From the NCBI GenBank assembly GCA_963830385.1, contig CAWHMD010000005.1, positions 558,001 through 622,000 of the forward strand: DNA of 64,000 nucleotides. The letters run 5' to 3'. Of this stretch, positions 24,615 through 33,051 are shown in pieces. Origin of the DNA: Bog-532 sp963830385 (GTDB lineage Bacteria; Actinomycetota; Actinomycetes; Streptosporangiales; Streptosporangiaceae). How positions within the stretch are numbered: the first letter of the stretch is position 1; each line of letters opens with the position of its first letter. The position numbers and the translations under genes were made by a program. Below the pieces are notes generated by a model that was given only the letters and a program-made list of their open reading frames with translations, did not search any database and was not told the origin of the DNA.

Positions 24615-24710
24615 GTGACGGTGACCGCCACCGGCGGCTCGTTCGCCATCGACACCACCGGCACCGGGGACCACTCGCTCGACGCCACCGTCAGCTGGGT
24701 CTGTCCGTAA
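24615..24710 (+). pseudogene. short ORF, possible C-terminal remnant of a secreted beta-sandwich protein
   Basis: A 31-codon frame from GTG 24615 reads VTVTATGGSFAIDTTGTGDH... and ends ...SWVCP. It looks like the last strands of an Ig-like or carbohydrate-binding beta-sandwich. An AGGAG at 24599-24603 stands before an ATG (24610) that stops after two codons, so the original start seems to be in another frame. It overlaps the convergent flavoprotein gene by 20 bp. It may be a gene remnant or chance. Confidence 0.25.
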
Positions 24711-25278
24711 CGGCGGGCTGCGGGCGCAGGCCCGGCAGCAGGGCGCGCAGCTCTTCCCAGGGGAACGGGGCCGGGGACGGCGCCGGGGTGCTGCCGCGCG
24801 GCCCCGTCGTGGCCGGGGGCAGCCGATCCGGGTCGAACAGCAGCGTGACGCCCCATTCGCGCAGCGTGCCGACGCTGCGGACGAAGACCGGGTGGGCGGC
24901 CAGCGCGGCGTTCGGCCAGGGCACCGCGATCATCGGCAGGCCGAGCCCGACCGCCTCGTTGAGCAGGCCCAGCGCCAGCGTGTCGCTGATGCCCTGGGCC
25001 CACTTGTTGATCGTGTTGAACGTGGCTGGCGCGACGACCAGGGCGTCCGGCGGCGGCAGGACGTCCGGCTCGGTGGGGCGCTTGTAGCGGGTGCGGACCG
25101 GGTGGCCGGTCAGCCCGGCCAGGTTCCCGTTGTCGATGAACTTGGTCCCGTCGGGGGTGGCGATCACGCACACGTCCCACCCCTGCGCCTGGGCGTCACG
25201 CACGAACGCGGGCAGGTGGCCGGCCGGGTAGGCGCCGCACGCGACGAGATAGAGCACGGGGCGCGAATCCTCGGGCAC
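24691..25278 (-). CDS. flavoprotein-family protein (phosphopantothenoylcysteine-decarboxylase-like fold)
   Basis: A 195-residue protein with the flavoprotein fold: VLYLVACGAYPAGHLPAFVR at the start, CVIATPDGTKFID, then ALVVAPATFNTINKWAQGIS, which is the FMN-site loop of the HFCD family, and a Pro-rich end. The GTG at 25278 is preferred over GTG 25317 because GGAAGGA lies 5-6 nt before it. HFCD proteins decarboxylate C-terminal cysteines or act in coenzyme A synthesis; this stand-alone actinobacterial branch has no assigned substrate. It is a monocistronic gene. Confidence 0.8.
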   Translation of the reverse strand: MPEDSRPVLYLVACGAYPAGHLPAFVRDAQAQGWDVCVIATPDGTKFIDNGNLAGLTGHPVRTRYKRPTEPDVLPPPDALVVAPATFNTINKWAQGISDTLALGLLNEAVGLGLPMIAVPWPNAALAAHPVFVRSVGTLREWGVTLLFDPDRLPPATTGPRGSTPAPSPAPFPWEELRALLPGLRPQPAVTDRPS

Positions 25279-25446
25279 GGCGATCCTTCCGGTCCGACCT
25301 TCCGGTCTGACGTTCACAGGTAGCTGAGGGTTAGCACACTATTCCTGGTCACCCGGGACTGCTGACCGCGCCCGATCCTTGATGACATCGTTAATGAAAT
25401 CTGAAAAACGCCACACAGAGGGGGGCGGCTGGGCGGTGCGGGCTGG

Positions 25447-25720
25447 TCAGGGGCAGGCGGCGAGGATGGCGTCGCTGACCTCGCTGGGGTGGCGGGCGCG
25501 GTCGAGGCCGGACGGGAGGCTGGCGGTCAGGTAGGCGACCGCCAGCCGGCGAGTGGGGTCGGCCCAGGCCACGCAGGCGTTGCTGCCGTTGTGGCCGAAC
25601 GTCTCGCGGGCACTGCGCTCCCCCATCGGGTGGCTGGTGGCCCGGCCCGGCACCGGGCCGCCGAGCTGGAAGCCGTGGCCCGCTCGATGCTGCGGACCGA
25701 GCGCGCCCGCACGAGCCGGA
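25447..25720 (-). pseudogene. C-terminal remnant of a beta-lactamase-family esterase
   Basis: The minus-strand frame reads GHGFQLGGPVPGRATSH..., then FGHNGSNACVAWADPTRRLA and ends ...AILAACP. This is the last ~80 residues of a beta-lactamase-related serine hydrolase, with HNG in the place of the KTG/HxG motif. The SxxK and YxN parts are absent, since the next gene ends at 25773. Another reading frame (25527-25760) may contain a little more of the gene after a frameshift. Clearly incomplete and not expected to be active. Confidence 0.7.
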
Positions 25721-25772
25721 CCGCCGGCGCCAGCGGGCCCGCCGTCGTCTCCGCGACCATCGCTGCCGGCCG

Positions 25773-26531
25773 CTATCGGCGCAGGGCCTGGAGGCGGGCG
25801 CGAGTGGCCTCGGGCAGCGGCTTGAGCGCCTCGCGCAGGCTGACACCGGACAGCCGGGTGATGCGCGGCTCCAGCCAGGTGGCCACCAGATCCGGGCGTT
25901 TCCTGGCGGTCTCGCGCAGCACCCAGCCGATGGCCTTGCGGATGAAGAACTCCTTTTCCTCCAGCATCTGGTCGGCGTAGCCGGAGAATCGCTCGAAGTC
26001 ACCGCCGCCGCGGCGCAGCGCCAGCATCAGCGACAGCAGCGCCGAGCGCCGGATCCAGAAGTCGGGGTCGGCCGCCCAGCGGTCCAGCACGTCGTTGAGC
26101 TCGGGGTACCGCTCGACCAGGGGGCCCATCAGGTCGCAGGTCAGGCTGTCGACCAGCGCCCAGCTGCGGGCCCCGCGCAGGATCTGCTCGAGCTGCGGCA
26201 CGTCGGCCGGGCCGAGCAGGGCCGGGTGCTGGATCAGCAGCATCTGCGCCGCCATCCGGCACTCGTAGTGCGGACGGGCCCACAGGCCGGCGGCCAGCGC
26301 GGTCAGCTCGTCATGGCGCAGGCCCGGGTGGGCCCGGCTCCAGGTGCGGACGATGGCCCGGGCGGCGGGCACCCCGGCACCGAAGAACTCCAGGTCGCTC
26401 TTGAGGTAGGCCTTCTCCGCGACGGCCCGTTCGGGCCGGCCGGCGGCGCGCAGCTCGGCCGTGATCAGGTCGGCCGCCGCCCGGGCGGGTACGGGCGGCG
26501 AGGCGACCGGGCGCGCCGCTGTCTCTGCCAT
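25773..26531 (-). CDS. DNA alkylation repair protein (AlkD-like HEAT-repeat glycosylase)
   Basis: A 252-residue all-helical protein of the DNA_alkylation family. Diagnostic parts are EKAYLKSDLEFFGAGVP, HYECRMAAQMLLIQHPALLG, then SWALVDSLTCDLMGPLV, DFWIRRSALLSLMLALR and KEFFIRKAIGWVLRETARKR, which together form the HEAT-like superhelix that grips alkylated DNA. Such enzymes remove positively charged N3/N7-alkyl purines. Start ATG 26531 is chosen; a longer frame to 26996 is non-conserved and antisense to the next gene. A beta-lactamase remnant lies downstream. Confidence 0.9.
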   Translation of the reverse strand: MAETAARPVASPPVPARAAADLITAELRAAGRPERAVAEKAYLKSDLEFFGAGVPAARAIVRTWSRAHPGLRHDELTALAAGLWARPHYECRMAAQMLLIQHPALLGPADVPQLEQILRGARSWALVDSLTCDLMGPLVERYPELNDVLDRWAADPDFWIRRSALLSLMLALRRGGGDFERFSGYADQMLEEKEFFIRKAIGWVLRETARKRPDLVATWLEPRITRLSGVSLREALKPLPEATRARLQALRR

Positions 26532-26684
26532 GACTCCAGGGTGGCACGGCGGCCGGGTGAAGTGTCTGGAGGCGGTGCGAGCGGTGTCGCGCAAGTGCGA
26601 ACCCTCACGCACTTGCGCAGGGCAATAACATTTTTCCACGTATACGGGTGCAAGGACGGGACGACGGCCGGTAGCGTGAGCCTC

Positions 26685-27893
26685 ATGGTCCGAGGCAGCG
26701 CGTCGAACCGTATCCCCGGTCAGCCAGGCGGAGCGCACAAGCGACCGGGTGACCGGCAGCGGGAAGTGCTGGCTCAATTCGAGGCGGCCATCGCCGGAAT
26801 GGACACCCGCCAGATCCAGCTGGGCCTCAGGCAATTGCTTGGCCAGCCCCAGGGAGCCGACGCGGCCGGCCACCCCGACGTGGCGGAAGAGGCCGACGGG
26901 ACTGACGGGGTCAGTGGTGCTGACGGGGCCGAGGATGCATCTGGTGCGGGCGGGGAGACAGCGGACGGGGAGACGCCGCACGGAGAGACAGCGCACGGGG
27001 AGACAGCGGACGGGGAGACAGCGGACGGAGGGACAGCGGACGGAGGGACGGCGGCGGCGCTGACCGGGGTGGGGGCGGTGACCTCATTCCGGGCGCGACC
27101 ATGGATCGAGCTGGACGAGGTGCCGGTACCGGTCGCGCAGCTGCTGATCTCGGTGCGCACGCCCAGCGCCCGCCGGCAGCTGGAGCGGCTGATCGGCGAC
27201 GCCGAGCTGCACCGGACCAACACGGTGGGCATCGCCACGATGGCGCGGATGGTGTGGCCGTACTCCTGGCTGCTGGACCGGGTGGGCGACAGCGGGATCA
27301 AGCTGACCGACGCTGGGCACCTGCCGCCGGCCGCGGTGGCGGCGGTGATCGACGAGCTGAACCTGGCCGCCAAGGGGATCGCACCGGTCAGCCGGGAAAA
27401 CCAGGCGCCCCCGGTGGTCCAGCTGAGGGAGACCGCGCAGGCTACCGGGCTGGTGGAGAAGGACCGGGGCCGGCTGATGCTCACCACTCGCGGGGGCGAG
27501 CTGCGCCGCGACCCGGCCGCGTTGTGGTGGCACCTGGCCGAGCAGCTGCCGGTGCGCTCGGCCGTGGTCAGCGAACTCCAGCCCGGGATGATCCTGCTGG
27601 CGTGCGTGGCGGCCCGGTTCACCGACACCCTGGACGCCACGATCGCCCGGATGCTGACCGCGATCGGCTGGACGAAACCCGACGGGAGCCCGCTGACCGA
27701 GGCCGAGGCGGCCCGGGCCGCCAGCGGGACCCACGCGGTGCTGCGCCGGCTGGGGGCGGTGCCGAACGGCCCGGGCACCGGAGGCGTGCTGCTCCCGTCG
27801 CCGGAAGGGGCCGCGTTCGCCCGCGCCGCCCTCAGCTCCTGGCCGGGCGGCTGGCCGGGCGGCTGGCCGGGCGGGCCGCCCGCGCGCGGCTAG
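26685..27893 (+). CDS. pRiA4b ORF-3-like C-terminal domain protein with repeat linker
   Basis: A 402-residue protein. Residues 1-60 hold a helical part (REVLAQFEAAIAGMDTRQIQ). Residues ~65-125 are an acidic linker with seven 5-residue repeats of GETAD type. Residues ~135-370 resemble the C-terminal half of plasmid pRiA4b ORF-3 family proteins: SGIKLTDAGHLPPAAVAAVI, then QATGLVEKDRGRLMLTTRGG and DPAALWWHLAEQLP. The N-terminal pRiA4b domain itself is missing. The end has WPGG repeats. No catalytic residues are recognised. GTG 26676 is an alternative start. It overlaps the convergent beta-glucuronidase gene by 4 bp. Domain match is from memory. Confidence 0.66.
   Translation: MVRGSASNRIPGQPGGAHKRPGDRQREVLAQFEAAIAGMDTRQIQLGLRQLLGQPQGADAAGHPDVAEEADGTDGVSGADGAEDASGAGGETADGETPHGETAHGETADGETADGGTADGGTAAALTGVGAVTSFRARPWIELDEVPVPVAQLLISVRTPSARRQLERLIGDAELHRTNTVGIATMARMVWPYSWLLDRVGDSGIKLTDAGHLPPAAVAAVIDELNLAAKGIAPVSRENQAPPVVQLRETAQATGLVEKDRGRLMLTTRGGELRRDPAALWWHLAEQLPVRSAVVSELQPGMILLACVAARFTDTLDATIARMLTAIGWTKPDGSPLTEAEAARAASGTHAVLRRLGAVPNGPGTGGVLLPSPEGAAFARAALSSWPGGWPGGWPGGPPARG
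26952..27056 (+). repeat. seven tandem 15-bp coding repeats (GETAD units)
   Basis: Seven consecutive 15-bp units encode GETAD, GETPH, GETAH, GETAD, GETAD, GGTAD and GGTAA in the linker of the pRiA4b-like protein. The reading frame is maintained throughout, so copy number could vary without disrupting the gene. Confidence 0.9.
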
Positions 27894-29695
27894 CGCCCGC
27901 GCCTTTCGTCCGCGGGCTCTGCCCCGGGCCGCCACAGCTCGCGCAGCAGCCAGGCGGCCGCCTTGGGCTGGCGGTCCCGGGTGAACACGCCCTTGTGGTT
28001 GCCACCCGGCCGGTGCACGGCCTGGGCGGTGGCGAAGTCGGCGAAGTTCCACACGTGCTCGCCGATCACCTCGGGAATGCGGCTGAACACCCGCAGCGAC
28101 GCCGCGATCAGCGCCACCTGATACTCCTCGGACCACATGGTGGCCGGCAGCGCGTGCAGGCCGGCCAGCGCGTCGGCGCCGAACTCGGTGACCACGATCG
28201 GCTTGCCGTGCCGGGCCCAGGCGCGCAGTTCGTCCTCCAGGTCCTGCTCGGCGGCGGCCAGGTCGCCGGTGTCGGCGTACCAGCCGAAGTAGCGGTTCAC
28301 GCAGATCAGGTCGAACAGGTCGCTCACCACGTCGGCCTCGGGGGGCGCGGTGGCCACGTTGGCGAAGCAGACCGGCCGGGTCGGGTCGAGCTCGCGGGCC
28401 GCCGCCACCAGCGGGGTGAAGTAGGGCCGGGCCGCCTGCTCGGCGGTGTCCGGCTCGTTCGCGATCGACCAGGCGATCACCGACGGGTGGTTGCGGTCAC
28501 GGGCGATCAGCTCGGCGATCGCGGCCCGGTGGGCGGCCGCGGCGGCCGGGCCGATCCGGTCCGGCGCGAACGTGCGGGCGCCCGGGTCGCCCATGTGCCC
28601 GAGGCTCAGGTGCAGGCCGACGGCCGGGGTCTCGCCGATGACCAGCAGACCCTGGCGGTCGGCGTAGTCGAGCACCTCCTCGGCGTACGGGTAGTGCGAG
28701 GTGCGGAAGGAGTTCGCGCCGATCCACTTGAGCAGCGCGAAGTCGCGGACCAGCCTTGTGTCGTCGTGTCCCTTGCCGCGCAGCGGACCGTCCTCGTGCA
28801 TGCCGAACCCGCGTAGCTGGACCGGCTCGCCGTTGAGCAGCAGCCGGTCCCCGGCCACCCGGACCGTGCGGATGCCGGCCGGCAGCGAGTACTCGTCCTC
28901 GCCGTGGGTCAGGTCCAGCCGGTACAGGTACGGGTCACTGGGCTGCCAGGGCCGGGCCGACGGCACCGCCAGCACCCCGGCCGGCCCGGAGGCGCGGGCC
29001 ACCACCGCGCCGTCCGCGTCCCGGAGGACGGCCGAGGTCAGCGCGGAACCGTAGGCGCCGCGGTCGTCGACCACCTCGGCCTGGTAGCGCACCAGGCCCT
29101 GGCCGGAGCCCGGGTCGAAGTCGGTCCGCACCACCACGCCGTCGATGAAGCTGAGCGGGGTGCTGTACAGCCAGACCGACCGGTGCAGCCCGGCGTAGTT
29201 GTAGAAGTCGTGGAAGTAGCGCTGGGTGCGATGGCCGCCGGGGCGGGCCGAGATCACCCCGGGCGGGATCGTGTCCATGGTCAGTTCGTTGCCGACCCGG
29301 ACCGTGACCCGGAGCGGCTCGCCGAACGTGACCAACCGGGTGACGTCGGCTTCGAACGGCGTGTAGCCACCCCGGTGGTCGGCGACCTTTTCGTTTCCGG
29401 ACCAGATCGTGCCGTGGTGGGTGGCCGCGTCGCAGCGGAGGACGATGCGGCGGCCCTCCCAGGAGCCGGGCACCCACACGTCCCGCTGGTACCAGACGTC
29501 GCCCACGTAGTCCCGCTCGCCGGGGTCGGTGACGAGATCGTTATAGCTCGCCGGGACCGGCATTTCCCGGTGGCCGGGCAGCGGCCGGGACCACCAGCGC
29601 GCGGCCACACCCTCGGCAGACGGGTCGAACCGGAACCGCCACAGTCCGTCCAGCCGGAGGTACTCGCGGCTGCTGCTCTGCCGTGGTGTGAGCAC
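27890..29695 (-). CDS. uidA: beta-glucuronidase (glycoside hydrolase family 2)
   Basis: A 601-residue cytosolic GH2 enzyme. An N-terminal sugar-binding jelly roll (LDGLWRFRFDPSAEG, then YVGDVWYQRDVWVP) and an Ig-like middle domain precede the TIM barrel. The acid/base Glu is in WSIANEPD (414) and the nucleophile Glu in VVTEFGAD (504). GGNHKGVFTRDRQPKA carries the N-x-K motif that reads the glucuronate carboxylate in E. coli GUS, so beta-glucuronidase is favoured over beta-galactosidase. GTG 29695 is used; TTG 29698 is one codon earlier. It is divergent from the sugar ABC operon, sharing its 94-bp upstream region, and is probably controlled with it by the ROK repressor. Confidence 0.92.
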   Translation of the reverse strand: MLTPRQSSSREYLRLDGLWRFRFDPSAEGVAARWWSRPLPGHREMPVPASYNDLVTDPGERDYVGDVWYQRDVWVPGSWEGRRIVLRCDAATHHGTIWSGNEKVADHRGGYTPFEADVTRLVTFGEPLRVTVRVGNELTMDTIPPGVISARPGGHRTQRYFHDFYNYAGLHRSVWLYSTPLSFIDGVVVRTDFDPGSGQGLVRYQAEVVDDRGAYGSALTSAVLRDADGAVVARASGPAGVLAVPSARPWQPSDPYLYRLDLTHGEDEYSLPAGIRTVRVAGDRLLLNGEPVQLRGFGMHEDGPLRGKGHDDTRLVRDFALLKWIGANSFRTSHYPYAEEVLDYADRQGLLVIGETPAVGLHLSLGHMGDPGARTFAPDRIGPAAAAAHRAAIAELIARDRNHPSVIAWSIANEPDTAEQAARPYFTPLVAAARELDPTRPVCFANVATAPPEADVVSDLFDLICVNRYFGWYADTGDLAAAEQDLEDELRAWARHGKPIVVTEFGADALAGLHALPATMWSEEYQVALIAASLRVFSRIPEVIGEHVWNFADFATAQAVHRPGGNHKGVFTRDRQPKAAAWLLRELWRPGAEPADERRGR

Positions 29696-29713
29696 CAAAG
29701 ACCACTCCCGGTC

Positions 29714-29766
29714 TTGACACGTGACTTAGGACACGCCTTAAATCAGACCATAAATTTAGACCTAAC
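29714..29766. promoter_or_regulatory. shared promoter/operator region of uidA and the ABC operon
   Basis: TTGACA (29714-29719) with TTAAAT 18 bp later (29738-29743) is a good sigma-70-like promoter pointing to the ABC operon. Near-repeats TAAATCAGACC and TAAATTTAGACC follow within 25 bp, and GACCTAAC (29759-29766) recurs before the ROK gene at 34454-34461. A ROK operator is likely here. Confidence 0.5.
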
Positions 29767-29789
29767 GCCTCACAGAAGAGGTACTGCCT

Positions 29790-31112
29790 GTGCGTATAAC
29801 CCGTGTTTCCGCCGCTGCCGCGGCCGCCGCCTCGGTGTGCGTGCTCGCGGCCGCGTGCGGCGGCGGATCGTCGACCGGCGGAACCAGTGGCGGTTCCGGC
29901 TCGACCAAAAACGCCACAATCACCTACTGGGCCAGCAACCAGGGCGCGAGCCTGCAGGCCGACTACGCCACGCTCAACCCCGAGCTCACGAAGTTCAAGC
30001 AGCAGACCGGCATCACCGTGAAGTTGCAGGTCATCGGCTGGGCCGACCTGCTCAACCGCATCCTCGCGGCGACCACCTCGGGCCAGGGCCCTGACGTGGT
30101 CAACATCGGCAACACCTGGTCCGCCTCGCTGCAGGCGACCGGCGCGTTCCTGCCGTTCGACAGCAACACGATCAGCCAGGTCGGCGGCCAGGGCAAGTTC
30201 CTGGCCTCAGCCATGGGCTCGACCGGTGCGGCGGGCAAGACGCCGACCGCGGTGCCGATCTACTCGCTGGCCTACGCGCTGTACTACAACAAGGCCGAGT
30301 TCAAGGCGGCCGGGATCGCCAGCCCGCCGACCACCTGGGACCAGTTTGTGGCCGACGGCAAGAAGCTGACCCACGGCAACCAGTACGGCATGGCCATCGA
30401 GGGCTCGAACCCCTCGGAGAACATCCACAACATCTTCGTGCTGTCCAAGCAGAAGGGCGGCAGCTTCTTCGACGCCAAGGGCAACCCGACCTTCACCACC
30501 CCGGCCAACGTCGCGGCCGTGCAGCAGTTCGTCAACTTCATGGCCGCCGACAAGATCGCCAACCCCGGTGACGCGGAGTACGACCAGAACCAGTCGCTGT
30601 CCGACTTCGCCAAGGGCAAGGCGGCCATGCTGCTGTGGCAGGCGGCCGGCACCACGCTCAAGGCGGACGGCATGGCCCCCGACGCCTACGGGGTCGCGGC
30701 CCCGCCGGTCGAGTCGGGCACGCCGAGCGCGTCGAACCCGGACTCGATGGTGGCCGGGATCAACATCGCGGTGTTCAAGGGCTCCAAGAACCAGGCGGCC
30801 GCGCTCAAGTTCGTCAAGTTCATGACCAGCCAGTCCGAGTCGACCCTGCTGAACGGCAAGTACGGCTCGATCCCGCCGGTCAAGGCCGCGCTGTCGGCCA
30901 GCCCGCCGGCCAACCAGGAGCAGACCGTGCTGCGCAACGTGCTCAGCAACAGCGCGGTGGCCCTGCCCCAGGTCCCGAAGGAAGCCCAGTTCGAGACCAC
31001 CGTCGGCGCCGCCGTGAAGAACCTGTTCGCGGACGCGGCGGCGGGCAAGCCGGTCAGCGCGGCCACCGTCAAGCAGCAACTGTCCACCGCCCAGCAGCAG
31101 ATGCAGGGCTAG
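29790..31112 (+). CDS. sugar ABC transporter substrate-binding lipoprotein (family 1)
   Basis: A 440-residue lipoprotein starting at GTG 29790. The signal ends in the lipobox LAAAC with Cys23, followed by a Gly/Ser linker. The mature part is a family 1 binding protein: ATITYWASNQ near the start, GQGPDVVNIGNTWSASL, the hinge segment AVPIYSLAYALYYNKAEF and DQFVADGKKLTHGNQYGM. It captures an oligosaccharide or glycoside outside the membrane and delivers it to the two permeases downstream. No ATPase gene is in the operon, so a shared MsiK-type ATPase elsewhere is expected. Neighbouring GH1 and GH2 enzymes suggest a beta-linked glucoside or glucuronide cargo. Confidence 0.92.
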   Translation: MRITRVSAAAAAAASVCVLAAACGGGSSTGGTSGGSGSTKNATITYWASNQGASLQADYATLNPELTKFKQQTGITVKLQVIGWADLLNRILAATTSGQGPDVVNIGNTWSASLQATGAFLPFDSNTISQVGGQGKFLASAMGSTGAAGKTPTAVPIYSLAYALYYNKAEFKAAGIASPPTTWDQFVADGKKLTHGNQYGMAIEGSNPSENIHNIFVLSKQKGGSFFDAKGNPTFTTPANVAAVQQFVNFMAADKIANPGDAEYDQNQSLSDFAKGKAAMLLWQAAGTTLKADGMAPDAYGVAAPPVESGTPSASNPDSMVAGINIAVFKGSKNQAAALKFVKFMTSQSESTLLNGKYGSIPPVKAALSASPPANQEQTVLRNVLSNSAVALPQVPKEAQFETTVGAAVKNLFADAAAGKPVSAATVKQQLSTAQQQMQG

Positions 31113-31120
31113 GCGGCTAC

Positions 31121-32134
31121 GTGACGGTCAGCATCCGCCACGACGCGCCCTCGGCCGGTTCTGACACCGGCCGGGGGCGCGACCCCGCGCGCGGGGACCG
31201 TTCGGGCCGGCGGTGGCAGCGGATCCGCAAGGGCGGCCTGCCGTACCTGTTCCTGCTGCCCGCGCTGCTGCTCGAGCTGCTCATCCACTTCATCCCGATG
31301 ATCTTCGGGATCCTGATCAGCTTCAAGCAGCTGACGCTGTTCTTCATCCGGAACTGGCAGGGCGCGCCCTGGGCCGGCTGGTCCAACTACCACATCGCCG
31401 TGGACATCCACGAGGCGATCGGCAAGGCGCTGCTGCACTCGTTCGTGGTGACCTGCCTGTTCACCGTGCTCGCGGTCGGCTTGTCCTGGCTGTTCGGCAC
31501 GGTGGCGGCGATCTTGACCCAGGACACCTTCCGGGGCCGGGCGGTGCTGCGGACGATCTTCCTCACGCCGTTCGCGCTACCGGTCTACGCCTCGGTCATC
31601 ATCTGGGCGTTCATGTTCCAGTACAACAACGGCCTGGTGAACCAGCTGCTGCACAGCACCCTGGGCATCACCAGCAAGCCGTCGTTCTGGCTGATCGGCC
31701 ACAACAGCTTCTTCGCGCTGGTCATCATCTCGATCTGGCGCAACTGGCCGTTCGCTTTCTTGTGCGTGATGGCCGGGCTGCAGGGCATCCCGCACGACCT
31801 CTACGAGGCCTCGGCCATCGACGGGGCCGGCATCTGGCAGCAGATCAGGAAGATCACCATGCCGTCGCTGCGGGCGGTCAACCAGGTGCTGGTGCTGGTG
31901 CTGTTCCTGTGGACATTCAACGACTTCACCACGCCGTTCGTGCTGTTCGGCTCGTCCGCGCCGAGCCCCGCCGACGTGATCTCCATCCACATCTACCAGG
32001 CCTCGTTCGTCACCTGGAACTTCGGCGAAGGCTCGGCCATGTCCGTGCTGATGCTGCTGTTCCTGCTGGTGGTGACCGCCGCGTACCTGCTCATCACCTC
32101 CCGCCGGAGAAACTCGGAGGCCAGCAATGGCTAA
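31121..32134 (+). CDS. sugar ABC transporter permease (first)
   Basis: A 337-residue inner-membrane protein from GTG 31121, 8 bp after the binding-protein stop. A basic N-terminal tail leads into GGLPYLFLLPALLLELLIHF and five more helices. The EAA loop reads EASAIDGAGIWQQIRKITMP, the site that docks on the ATPase. The layout is that of MalF/UgpA-type carbohydrate permeases. The frame runs open further upstream, but the upstream part is antisense-like. The last 8 bp overlap the second permease. Confidence 0.9.
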   Translation: MTVSIRHDAPSAGSDTGRGRDPARGDRSGRRWQRIRKGGLPYLFLLPALLLELLIHFIPMIFGILISFKQLTLFFIRNWQGAPWAGWSNYHIAVDIHEAIGKALLHSFVVTCLFTVLAVGLSWLFGTVAAILTQDTFRGRAVLRTIFLTPFALPVYASVIIWAFMFQYNNGLVNQLLHSTLGITSKPSFWLIGHNSFFALVIISIWRNWPFAFLCVMAGLQGIPHDLYEASAIDGAGIWQQIRKITMPSLRAVNQVLVLVLFLWTFNDFTTPFVLFGSSAPSPADVISIHIYQASFVTWNFGEGSAMSVLMLLFLLVVTAAYLLITSRRRNSEASNG

Positions 32135-32987
32135 GCGCCGCGGCTTGATGGCGCCGCCGCCGTCCTTTCTGTGGACCCGGCGGATCGTGCTGACCCTGCT
32201 GGCGCTGTTCGCACTGGTGCCGGTGTACGTGATGATCAGCAGCTCGGTGAAGCCGCTGCAGGACGTGACCAGCACGTTCCGGTGGATCCCGTCGCCGCTC
32301 ACCTTCGCCCCGTACCACGACATCTGGTACACGGTGCCGCTCGCCCGGTACTTCCTGAACTCGCTGATTGTGTCCGCGTCGGCGGCGGTCCTGTCGGTGG
32401 CGGTGGCGGTGTTCGCGGCCTACGCGGTGAGCCGGCACGGCTTCCGGGGCAAGCGGGTCTTCACCACCGCCGTGCTGTCCACCCAGATGTTCCCGGGCAT
32501 CTTGTTCGCGCTGCCGCTGTTCCTGATCTTCGTCAGCATCGGCAACGCCACCGGGATCCCGCTGTTCGGCTCCCGGGGCGGGCTGATCATCACCTACCTG
32601 ACGTTCTCGCTGCCGTTCGCGATCTGGATGCTGACCGGCTACTTCGAGTCGGTGCCGAAGGCGCTGGACGAGGCGGCCCTGGTCGACGGCTGCGGGCCGG
32701 TCCGCGCGCTGTTCCGGGTGGTGATCCCGGCCGCCATCCCCGGCATCGTCGCGGTGACCATCTACGCGTTCATGACCGCCTGGGGTGAGGTGCTGTTCGC
32801 CTCGGTGATGACCACCAACGCCACCCGCACCCTGGCGGTCGGGCTGGCGGACTACTCCACCGAGAACAACGTGTACTGGAACCAGATCATGGCCGCGTCG
32901 CTGGTGGTCAGCGTGCCGGTGGTGGCGGGCTTCCTGCTCATGCAGCGCTACCTGGTGGCCGGGCTGACGTCCGGCGCCGTGAAGTAG
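32127..32987 (+). CDS. sugar ABC transporter permease (second)
   Basis: A 286-residue MalG/UgpE-type permease with six predicted helices; the first is IVLTLLALFALVPVYVMISS. The EAA loop is DEAALVDGCGPVRALFRVVI. It forms the heterodimeric channel with the first permease. ATG 32127 lies inside the end of the previous gene (8-bp overlap), so the two are co-translated. The following spacer (32988-33051) is unusually AT- and TTCTTC-rich for this genome before the beta-glucosidase gene. Confidence 0.92.
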   Translation: MAKRRGLMAPPPSFLWTRRIVLTLLALFALVPVYVMISSSVKPLQDVTSTFRWIPSPLTFAPYHDIWYTVPLARYFLNSLIVSASAAVLSVAVAVFAAYAVSRHGFRGKRVFTTAVLSTQMFPGILFALPLFLIFVSIGNATGIPLFGSRGGLIITYLTFSLPFAIWMLTGYFESVPKALDEAALVDGCGPVRALFRVVIPAAIPGIVAVTIYAFMTAWGEVLFASVMTTNATRTLAVGLADYSTENNVYWNQIMAASLVVSVPVVAGFLLMQRYLVAGLTSGAVK

Positions 32988-33051
32988 TGGCCTTTTCTTC
33001 AAAGCTTCTTCACAAGCAGAGACATTTTCTTCTTCATCAGAAAGGCGGTCG

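Noticed and set aside
26226..26684. Long N-terminal extension of the pRiA4b-like protein
   Set aside because: The extension is antisense to the AlkD-like gene, whose motifs are clear. ATG 26685 gives a sensible start.
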